From Salegentibacter sp. R32 (lineage in GTDB: Bacteria > Bacteroidota > Bacteroidia > Flavobacteriales > Flavobacteriaceae), in contig NZ_RXOM01000032.1 in assembly GCF_008692195.1 (NCBI RefSeq), positions 1-64,000 of the forward strand: 64,000 nt of DNA, in the 5' to 3' direction. Within the stretch, counting starts at the first letter, position 1; every line of letters starts with the position of its first letter. This document shows, piece by piece, positions 54,968 to 61,633 of the stretch. Made by a program: the position numbers and the translations under genes. Below the pieces are notes generated by a model that saw nothing but the letters and a program-made list of their open reading frames with translations, had not been told where the DNA came from and did not search any database.

Positions 54968-55405
54968 ATGAAAACTATCTTAAGCGTATTGTTATTAAAT
55001 ATTATATTATTTTTTCAATCAAGTTGCGGTCAGGAAGTATCACAAGAGTTTGAATATATTAATAGTTCTTCGTTTGAAAATATTCTTAATATTCAACTGA
55101 TACAAGAGAACTTAGGAATTTGCAAGAAAGATTACCCGATAATGTATGTGAAAGACTTGAAACAATTTGAAAATCAAACTTTTTCGATTGATTTGAACTG
55201 TGGTAAAACAATTGAAATAAAGCCTATAGATTTTAAATTTGATATTAACCAAAGAAGAAAAGAAGAAGGTATTCTGCTATATAAAGTGAGAAAAAAAAAT
55301 CATATGCTAACATTAACTTTTTTAAACCTTATCAATAATGGTAATGATATTTTTACAATTAACGAGAATGGTAAAATAGTTTCTCATAAGCAAGGATCTT
55401 TTTAA
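54968..55405 (+). CDS. Lipoprotein, candidate immunity protein to displaced tip 3
   Basis: This 145-residue protein has a short signal with a Cys after FFQSS (lipobox about C20). It has a Cys pair C51/C77 (GICKKD ... DLNCGKT) and a beta-rich body with no recognised family. It lies 2 bp after tip 3 and before a terminator. By position it is the immunity partner; the lipid anchor again places protection in the periplasm. Confidence 0.58.
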   Translation: MKTILSVLLLNIILFFQSSCGQEVSQEFEYINSSSFENILNIQLIQENLGICKKDYPIMYVKDLKQFENQTFSIDLNCGKTIEIKPIDFKFDINQRRKEEGILLYKVRKKNHMLTLTFLNLINNGNDIFTINENGKIVSHKQGSF

Positions 55406-55417
55406 TGATAACAACAT

Positions 55418-55448
55418 TCCCTGCAAGATTAAAATTGCGGGGATTTTT
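55418..55448 (+). terminator. Intrinsic terminator after immunity gene 3
   Basis: Stem tccctgcaa / ttgcgggga with an 8-nt loop and a T run. It is related in sequence to 52307-52336, suggesting both descend from one cassette end. Confidence 0.7.
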
Positions 55449-55692
55449 ATTTAGCGAACGCCTGTTTGGTCTTGAAGTTCTGGATATAGGTATCGATAAG
55501 GTTAAATAAGATGTTTTTGGTGCCCTCGTCCATTTTTTGGATGCTGTTGATACGTTCCACGGTCTCTTTATCGTAGTTGGCGTTCTCCCCTTCGCCTATC
55601 AAGAAATCCACCGTTACATCAAACACCCTGGCCATCTTGGCCACCATCTCAACCGATGGCAGGTTCTCGTTGCGCTCGTACTTGCCGATCAT
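55447..55692 (-). pseudogene. XRE-family HTH regulator, N-terminally truncated
   Basis: The 81 remaining residues begin inside an XRE helix-turn-helix (SREMIGKYERNENLPSVEMVAKMARVFDVTVDFLIGEG) and end in a helical tail (TYIQNFKTKQAFAK). The first helices of the DNA-binding domain are missing. The homology stops exactly where repeat copy B begins (about 55703), so insertion or recombination of that repeat removed the 5' end. Codon use is GC-rich, unlike the AT-rich cassettes beside it, matching the barrel gene at 1-389. It is unlikely to be functional. Confidence 0.75.
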
Positions 55693-55702
55693 CTCCCGGG
55701 AG

Positions 55703-55842
55703 GGTAATGTAGTAAACCGGTGCTTTTTAAAAAATGATAATATAAGTTTTTTGTAATTAGGGTTTTACATTATTTGAAAAACTATATAATCTAGGTTCTT
55801 TACCATTCAGAAAATTGGTTAGACCGCATTAAATAAGGTTTT
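55703..55842 (+). repeat. Direct repeat, copy B
   Basis: Begins ggtaatgtagtaaaccggtg and ends near attaaataaggtttt; aligned with copy A at 52394-52517. It abuts the truncated XRE gene. Both copies contain a TTGG(T/C)TAGACC(G/A)CA motif of unknown meaning. Confidence 0.75.
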
Positions 55843-56597
55843 AGTCGATTATCATATTAAGGAATCCTTTTTTCTGTACATTATCCCGCTCGTGAATAAA
55901 AGGAGCATTTAAAGTTAGCTGCAAGGTGGACTAAGTTTGGGGTTAAATACTGATAAATTTGATATAATAAAAAATCACCTACAATTCAACTCCAATATTT
56001 TCCCGTAAATTATTGCACCTGAGTTGCAGGTGAATTGGACTTGAATTGGAACTGCCTAGAGTTTGGTAAGGATAAAAGCAGGAGTAAATTCGGTGTTCAC
56101 TATGCCGTTTAGTTCATTAAAAATAAGAATTAATGAGAAAAAATCTATGGAAAGAGGGCCTATTTTTGGCTTATCACTTTCGAATAATCACCCCATAAGT
56201 TTTTTATAGCCTGTAATTTTCACCCTTGGTTGGACTCATTCTTTATTTGTCAAGAAAAATTAATGTAAATAACTCTTTGCTCTAGCTTGTGCTGAACCGA
56301 AGACATTAAAAATAGGTGACATTTAATGGTTAGTTTTTGGAGCTTACTTTGAGATTGGGGGGTAAAACCTATCTGGGCAAAGGAATTTTTTAAAAGAATT
56401 TTGTGGTCAAGCTTCGGGGTTAGTATTTTAAATATATTCTGCGAAAATTCAATCTATATCCTCTCTATCTATGCTTGTAAACAACTTTTATATCGAACTT
56501 AGGTTAACTAAAAAGTAATCAAAAAATAGTTTACCAATATTTCTTGCAACATCCCATGCGATGCGCGGTCTTTACCAGTGAGTGGGCTTAAAACAAA
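55843..56597. other. Gene-free stretch before the tRNA remnant
   Basis: No coding region stands out. It contains a long-range inverted repeat (55982-55996 with 56034-56048) enclosing a small hairpin, and the IS-end-like motif at 56483-56507. The remainder is AT-rich without recognisable features. Confidence 0.5.
56483..56507 (-). repeat. Copy of the MITE/IS end motif
   Basis: The reverse complement matches 727-751 in 24 of 25 positions (one G/A difference), in opposite orientation and 55.7 kb away. No partner inverted copy is seen close by, so this is a solitary end. Confidence 0.6.
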
Positions 56598-56622
56598 AAA
56601 CCCCGATCAAAGATCGAGGTTT
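56598..56622 (-). terminator. Terminator of the interrupted tRNA transcription unit
   Basis: On the minus strand aaacctcgatc / gatcggggttt form a stem with a 3-nt loop followed by TTTTG. It lies just after the tRNA 3' fragment and would have ended the tRNA transcript. Confidence 0.65.
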
Positions 56623-56626
56623 CTGC

Positions 56627-56640
56627 GGTGGTGCCTCCAG
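56627..56640 (-). other. tRNA 3'-end remnant, probable attachment site of an integrative element
   Basis: Read on the minus strand this is CTGGAGGCACCACC: the 3' strand of a T stem (..CTGG), the acceptor strand AGGCACC and discriminator A, as I recall for flavobacterial tRNA-Phe. The rest of the tRNA is absent: sequence diverges beyond 56640. A terminator follows on the minus strand and a tyrosine integrase gene begins 181 bp away. This is the usual arrangement of one att site of an element that integrated into the 3' end of a tRNA gene, with the full tRNA expected at the other end, outside the window. The amino-acid identity rests on memory. Confidence 0.65.
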
Positions 56641-56769
56641 TACTGTTTAAGTCTTAATCAAAACATCCTAATTTTACTTATATCTTACGTTAACCCTTTA
56701 TCTATAAGGATTTTTATGTTTCTAATAGTTAGAAATAATTAAGTAGATAATGTATAAATAAATAGTTTT

Positions 56770-56790
56770 TTGTACCCTAAATTGTACCCT
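56770..56790. repeat. Two short direct repeats before the integrase gene
   Basis: ttgtaccct occurs at 56770-56778 and again at 56782-56790, 12 bp apart, 32 bp before the integrase start and about 130 bp from the tRNA remnant. They could be integrase arm-type sites or operator repeats. Confidence 0.4.
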
Positions 56791-56821
56791 TTTTTGTATC
56801 TTTATAGTAAAGGTAATCATT

Positions 56822-58132
56822 ATGTTAGCAGTAGAAAGAGCCAAGGGTACGGCTAGATTCGCATTCAAAAGTAAGCGAAAAGCAGAAGAAAACAAAAAGG
56901 AAAATTTTACTATTTATTTGTTTTTCACTTATGGTAATAAGCGACTAAAATATTCTTCAGGAATTAAAGTAGGATTTAATGATTGGGATTTCAATAAGCA
57001 AAGAGTAAAAAATAAGAATACAGTTAAGTTTAAAGATCATTACAATAGTAAACTTAATAAGCTTGAAAACGCTATTACGGAAGTTTATGAAGAGCTTCAA
57101 GAAGAAAGTGATAGTATTTCTCCGCAGTTTCTTAAAAATCGCTTAGAACTTAAATTAAGGGATGAAGAAGCTCCTGGTAAAAGTCAGGAAAAACTAACCT
57201 TTTCAGAATTAATTCAAAAATTTATTGATTACAAAGATGGCAATATTGCGGAGGTTACTTTGCGCTCCTACAAACAGGCTAAGTCTCATATTCTGAGCTT
57301 TGAAAAACAATTAGGTAGAAAATTAGAACTCGATGAAATTGACTCTTCATTTCATAAGAAGTTTACCGAATACCTTCAAAAAGAAAAGCAGTTTAGTAAA
57401 AACACTATAGGTAAACATTTCAAAACGATTAAGACCTTTATGAACTATGCAGTAAGTGAAGGTTACACCAATAATCAAAAATTCAAATCTTCAGATTTTA
57501 AGGTTACTAAAGAAATTACCACCGAGGTTTATTTAACTGAAGAAGAAATTCAAGCCTTTTACGATAAAGACCTTTCAAAATATCCTAAACTTTCACACGC
57601 TAGAGATATTTTTCTTATTGGTTGCTACACAGGTCAACGGGTAAGTGATTACAACAGCTTCAAAGAAGAGGATATTCAAATTATTGACGGTCAAGAATAT
57701 TTTGTTATCGTTCAAAAGAAAAATAAAAAGAGAGGGCGTAAAGTTTACTGTCCCATAACTAAGGAGATTAAAAACATAATGAATAGCCGTCATAACGGTA
57801 AACCACCAAAAAGAATACCCGATAAAGATTTAAACGACTACATTAAACAAATAGGGCAAATGCTAGAATTAGATTCTTTAGAAGTGAAAATTAAATGTGA
57901 ATACACTAAAGCGGGAAAACAAGAGCTCGACTACATTAAAAAATACAACTTAATTAAATCACACACGGCTAGACGAAGCTTTGCGACTAATAAATATAAA
58001 GCAGGGATGCCGGTTTATGATATAATGCTTTATACAGGTCATACCACGGAAAAAGAATTTTATAAGTATATTAGAATCAAAGATGAAGAAAGAGCAAGCC
58101 ACATCCTAAAAAGCGGTTTCTTCAATATATAA
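56822..58132 (+). CDS. Tyrosine recombinase / integrase
   Basis: This 436-residue protein has an N-terminal arm-binding domain (about 10-80, FTIYLFFTYGNKRLKYSSGIKV ... DWDFNKQ), a core-binding SAM-like domain (about 125-215) and a catalytic domain with R273 (CYTGQRVSD), H381 and R384 (SHTARRSF), H407 (YTGHTTE) and nucleophile Y416 (FYKYIRI). Length and arm domain match integrases of Bacteroidota integrative elements. It is the first gene inside the putative element, next to the tRNA 3' remnant. Direct repeats TTGTACCCT precede it and may be binding sites. Confidence 0.93.
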   Translation: MLAVERAKGTARFAFKSKRKAEENKKENFTIYLFFTYGNKRLKYSSGIKVGFNDWDFNKQRVKNKNTVKFKDHYNSKLNKLENAITEVYEELQEESDSISPQFLKNRLELKLRDEEAPGKSQEKLTFSELIQKFIDYKDGNIAEVTLRSYKQAKSHILSFEKQLGRKLELDEIDSSFHKKFTEYLQKEKQFSKNTIGKHFKTIKTFMNYAVSEGYTNNQKFKSSDFKVTKEITTEVYLTEEEIQAFYDKDLSKYPKLSHARDIFLIGCYTGQRVSDYNSFKEEDIQIIDGQEYFVIVQKKNKKRGRKVYCPITKEIKNIMNSRHNGKPPKRIPDKDLNDYIKQIGQMLELDSLEVKIKCEYTKAGKQELDYIKKYNLIKSHTARRSFATNKYKAGMPVYDIMLYTGHTTEKEFYKYIRIKDEERASHILKSGFFNI

Positions 58133-58147
58133 ATTTATTTAATTTTG

Positions 58148-59188
58148 ATGAAAAATTTTTTATCTCCGAGCAACCCTCTATACGAAGACTATTATAAAAT
58201 TCTAATAGAATTAAACCGTTTGGTTCCTCATAACCAATTTGTAAAGGAGTATATAGTTAGTAATTTTTTCCCCTGGAAGGAGCAGTATTTTAATAAAGTT
58301 CTGGATGTTTATAATGAATTATTAGTATACTCAGAGCAGAATATGTTTAGTAGTAAAATTTTTACATCTAATGATTACTCTGATAAAATAAATGAAGCAG
58401 AAGAAATTTTAAAAGATATCCCTTCAAAAAGAATAAAAATTTCTGTTACTGATAAAAGTATTACTTCCTTTAATCCTTTTTCTCCTCAAAAAGCAAAATT
58501 CGAGAAAGAAAAAAATACACTTTCTTTGTCTAATGAAGAGGAAAACTATCTCAATAATGGACATTACAAAAAAGAAGTATCTAAGCGTTTTAATTCGATA
58601 AAAAAAACGATAGAAACCTTCTTTCGAGACAATAAAAAGGAACACATAGGTACATTGAAAGAATGCTTTAAAGAATTATCAAATTTTGAAATTGATAATC
58701 AAAATTTGAAGATAGCTTATAAAAATCAACCAAAATTAGTGCAAGAGAATTTAGATTTACTAGGTTTTAAAGACTTTAATGAAACGTGCTGGCAAGATTT
58801 AAAAATGTTTATTGAGGAGAAGAAAATTATAGTAGAAAACTTATCAAGTTCAAAATCAATAAACATTCAACCTCAATCTGAAAAGCAGAAAATTAAAAAT
58901 AAAGATTTTCCAGATATTTTTAAATCCTACGAATGCTATCAAAAATATTTAAATGTATTAGAGGGTATAGGTGTAGATTTTTCAAATACTGGTAAAACTG
59001 GGTTCAAAGTTAAATTTTGGGCAATGTGGAAAAATCCGCGTACTCGTGAATACTTTAAAACTTATATGCTTAAAAAAGATTATGCTGATTTTTTAAATGA
59101 ATATTACGAGGGTAATTATGATTCAACATCTACTTCCAGAACATATAAAGCTAGTGAAGCCATTGATGAATATTTAACCAGCTTATAA
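58148..59188 (+). CDS. Hypothetical protein of the integrative element
   Basis: This 346-residue protein starts at ATG 58148 (MKNFLSPSNPLYEDYY). It is largely helical and charged, with an unstructured Gln/Ser/Lys-rich linker (SSSKSINIQPQSEKQKIKNK, about 235-254). The C-terminal region has SYECYQKYLNVLEG, VKFWAMWKNPRTREYF and DYADFLNEYYEGNY, recalling a small helical module seen beside integrases. I do not recognise a family. It lies 15 bp after the integrase gene in the same direction. It has no signal peptide or membrane span, so it is cytoplasmic. Confidence 0.6.
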   Translation: MKNFLSPSNPLYEDYYKILIELNRLVPHNQFVKEYIVSNFFPWKEQYFNKVLDVYNELLVYSEQNMFSSKIFTSNDYSDKINEAEEILKDIPSKRIKISVTDKSITSFNPFSPQKAKFEKEKNTLSLSNEEENYLNNGHYKKEVSKRFNSIKKTIETFFRDNKKEHIGTLKECFKELSNFEIDNQNLKIAYKNQPKLVQENLDLLGFKDFNETCWQDLKMFIEEKKIIVENLSSSKSINIQPQSEKQKIKNKDFPDIFKSYECYQKYLNVLEGIGVDFSNTGKTGFKVKFWAMWKNPRTREYFKTYMLKKDYADFLNEYYEGNYDSTSTSRTYKASEAIDEYLTSL

Positions 59189-59305
59189 GGCTAGCATTTC
59201 TCTCTTTCTTCTTACGTGCAAACGCCGTGCAAAAAGAGTGCTTAACCTTGTTTTTTCCGTATTACTTAATTCTGAGATTTGTATTATAATCAAAAATATA
59301 ATCGT

Positions 59306-59605
59306 ATGTCGCAGAAAATTATGACAGAAATTCACGGGATCTCACCCGAAGAATTAAAAGAAAGCATCCTAACAGATGTAAAAAAAGAACTAGTAAACCT
59401 AGTCGAAAAACTCAACCTTTTTAACAAACCTCAAGAGGAATTCTTGACAAGGAAAGAAGCAGCTAAAATGCTTAAAATTTCCTTGGTTACAATTACTGAT
59501 TGGAACAAAAAACGAATCCTCAATCCTTACCGTTTAGGAAATTTAATTCGTTATAAGAAAAGTGAGTTAGAAGAAGCTTTGATTCAAATCAATCAAGAAC
59601 AATAG
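59306..59605 (+). CDS. MerR/excisionase-type helix-turn-helix protein
   Basis: Starting at ATG 59306 (MSQKIMTEIHGISPEEL) gives 99 residues. An upstream TTG would add nine residues with no family support. A helical N-terminus (EELKESILTDVKKELVNLVEKL) precedes an HTH_17 domain: EFLTRKEAAKMLKISLVTITDWNKKRILNPYRLGNLIRYKKSELEEAL. Such proteins in Bacteroidota elements act as excisionases (directionality factors) or small regulators. It is followed by a second HTH gene after one base. Confidence 0.82.
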   Translation: MSQKIMTEIHGISPEELKESILTDVKKELVNLVEKLNLFNKPQEEFLTRKEAAKMLKISLVTITDWNKKRILNPYRLGNLIRYKKSELEEALIQINQEQ

Positions 59606-59606
59606 T

Positions 59607-59921
59607 ATGGGAAAGTTAGAAGAATTTTCCATCAACGAATGGAAGCAAATTAAAGCCGATTTAGAAAAGCTATTGCAAGAACTTAAAAATGCAATACAAA
59701 ACGACCCTAAGCTTATCATTATCGATAATGCAGAGTTAATGAAAATCTTTAAGATAAGTCCAAGAACCGCACAACGATGGCGAGATCTTAACCTTATCGG
59801 TTATTCTAAAATTAGTGGTAACATTTTCTACACAATGCAAGATGTAATGAATCTTTACCAAGAATATTACGAAGAGCCACGAAGTAAAGTGAACCAAATT
59901 ATAAACGATAGGAAAAGCTAA
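59607..59921 (+). CDS. Second helix-turn-helix protein of the element
   Basis: This 104-residue protein has a helical N-terminus (EFSINEWKQIKADLEKLLQELKN) and an HTH_17-like domain (DNAELMKIFKISPRTAQRWRDLNLIGYSKISGNIFYTMQDVMNLYQEYY). The recognition helix is RTAQRWRD. It begins 1 bp after the stop of the first HTH gene, so both are co-translated. Paired HTH_17 genes next to integrases usually control excision or element gene expression; which of the two acts as excisionase is not shown. Confidence 0.82.
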   Translation: MGKLEEFSINEWKQIKADLEKLLQELKNAIQNDPKLIIIDNAELMKIFKISPRTAQRWRDLNLIGYSKISGNIFYTMQDVMNLYQEYYEEPRSKVNQIINDRKS

Positions 59922-59941
59922 ATTCTAATGTTCATAAGCAG

Positions 59942-60048
59942 ATATCAGACTAATAATTTCTGATATATACACAATCAAGTTAGCCTAACCAGGCAAGCTA
60001 ATTCCAATATTAAACAGCAATACTGTAAAGCGATTAAAAATCATCGCT
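59942..60048. other. Cluster of three hairpins upstream of the polymerase-like gene
   Basis: atatcag / ctgatat (59942-59948 with 59960-59966), ttagcct / aggc..gctaa (59980-59986 with 59991-60001) and agcgat / atcgct (60029-60034 with 60043-60048), all within 107 bp. A further long-range pair is agccta (59982) with taggct (60048). It could be a replication origin, a transfer site or a structured 5' leader. Confidence 0.45.
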
Positions 60049-60080
60049 AGGCTGCGTATTGTCTAAACTTAAATAAAAAA

Positions 60081-61448
60081 ATGAAAGAATATTATATTAT
60101 AAAACCCAGTAGTTTAAACTTAGATCAACGATTAGAAAAATTCCCTCCTAAATTTACATTCTGTAAAGACTATGCTTTATGGTTAATTAGTGAAATCATA
60201 AGAAAGACAGCCTATAAATTAGAAAGTAAAGAAGAAGAAATATGGGTGCCGTTATGTTCTACGATTTCAAAAAAGCATCCTTGTCATTATCGGGATCATT
60301 TAAGGTATTTGTGCTATAACTTTCCTAGTGTTGGTAATGTGCTTTTTAGAAATGCATACTCAAAAGGTAGTTGTTACTCCTATAGATTGTCGCCATATTT
60401 TTTCGGTGAAGAAATAGAAATTAAGAAAATTACCGATAAAAAAATACTTAAATTTTTAAGGCGCGGTGATTATCTTGAAAGCAATAGCGCGTTCAAGAAA
60501 AACTACAATTTTCTAGGCAAGTATTTTAATGAAAAGTTGACTATTCAAACTACCGAAGCGAGCGAAAAAAATAAAGCCCTGTTTAATAAGGAGTTTGATT
60601 ACAGAAAGCATTCATTAAATGCCGTACAAATTTGCGATATCGCAAATAAAGAATTTTCAATAAAATATACACACAAAACAGACGGTAGGTTACACCATCA
60701 ATTAACAAGACTTTCAAAACCATTCCGAAAGTTCTTAAGATACGACGGTAAAAAATTAGCAGAATGTGATGTGTCAGCTTCAGTACCAACGATATTAAGT
60801 TACTTGTTAACCAATATGGTAATAGGTAGTAATCATCTAGATAATGTAATTAATTCTAATAAGTATTATTATCGTCATTATATGTTCTGTAAAAGGGCGG
60901 TAGCACCTATAAATAGTGAAGTTAATCTTTTCGCACAAAAAGTGTTATCGGGTAAGTTTTATGAGCTGTTTATTGAAGATATGCAAAAACTTAATCATTT
61001 CAACGTAACTATAAAAAAAGGTGAATATTATTTTGAAAAAATAGATGATGTTTCTCAAATAGAAGTTGAAGAGGATAGGCAAGATTTAAGGAAAGTAGTT
61101 AAAAAACAAATTTTGGCGATGTTTAATGCAAGACCCTCATATCATTTAAAAGCAGAAGCAGTTTTTTATAATCATTTCCCAAGTATTCTAAAGTGGGTAA
61201 AAACCTTTAAAAAAGCAAATCATAAATATTTCTCTTATTTAACCTTACAGCTAGAAAGTTATTTTATGCTCAATATCGTAGCAAGACAATTCAATAAAAA
61301 ATTTAAAGGTAAGAAGCCATTATTTACACTTCACGACTGTTTAATAACCACCGAAGATAATATCGATGAGCTACATCTATTTATGAAAGAAACCCTCTCA
61401 GAATTCCTAAATTTTATACCTGTCCTTAAAGTTGAGGTTTGGGAGTAA
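60081..61448 (+). CDS. Polymerase-like protein of the integrative element (candidate TV-Pol)
   Basis: This 455-residue cytoplasmic protein is of a type I associate with superfamily A / T7-RNA-polymerase-related polymerases of transposons and viruses. The support is three ordered motifs: LAECDVSASVPTILSYLL with D230 (motif A-like, Asp plus downstream Pro), RKVVKKQILAMFNARPS with K341/K342 (motif B-like) and PLFTLHDCLITT with H418-D419 (motif C-like HD). The N-terminal 200 residues are basic and helical with C28, C59 and C68 (no clear zinc finger). It follows a hairpin cluster that could be its origin. The assignment is by eye; a helicase-loader or other replication protein is the alternative. 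Confidence 0.55.
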   Translation: MKEYYIIKPSSLNLDQRLEKFPPKFTFCKDYALWLISEIIRKTAYKLESKEEEIWVPLCSTISKKHPCHYRDHLRYLCYNFPSVGNVLFRNAYSKGSCYSYRLSPYFFGEEIEIKKITDKKILKFLRRGDYLESNSAFKKNYNFLGKYFNEKLTIQTTEASEKNKALFNKEFDYRKHSLNAVQICDIANKEFSIKYTHKTDGRLHHQLTRLSKPFRKFLRYDGKKLAECDVSASVPTILSYLLTNMVIGSNHLDNVINSNKYYYRHYMFCKRAVAPINSEVNLFAQKVLSGKFYELFIEDMQKLNHFNVTIKKGEYYFEKIDDVSQIEVEEDRQDLRKVVKKQILAMFNARPSYHLKAEAVFYNHFPSILKWVKTFKKANHKYFSYLTLQLESYFMLNIVARQFNKKFKGKKPLFTLHDCLITTEDNIDELHLFMKETLSEFLNFIPVLKVEVWE

Positions 61449-61633
61449 AAATTAATTTCTATTGATTGCAATTCATTATTAGGTAATCATTGTTATAAGT
61501 ATTTGGGTGAAATTTCAATCAAAATCCAATGGCAAAGTATCGTATAACCTCAGACTTTTCCTATATTTATCCCTTTGTTAATTAGTATTTCTATGTGAGT
61601 TTTTTCACAAGAGTTTAATTGTAATTACCTAGA

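Noticed and set aside
56627..56640. Functional tRNA gene
   Set aside because: Only the 3' T-stem and acceptor strands are present; no anticodon or D arm upstream on the minus strand.
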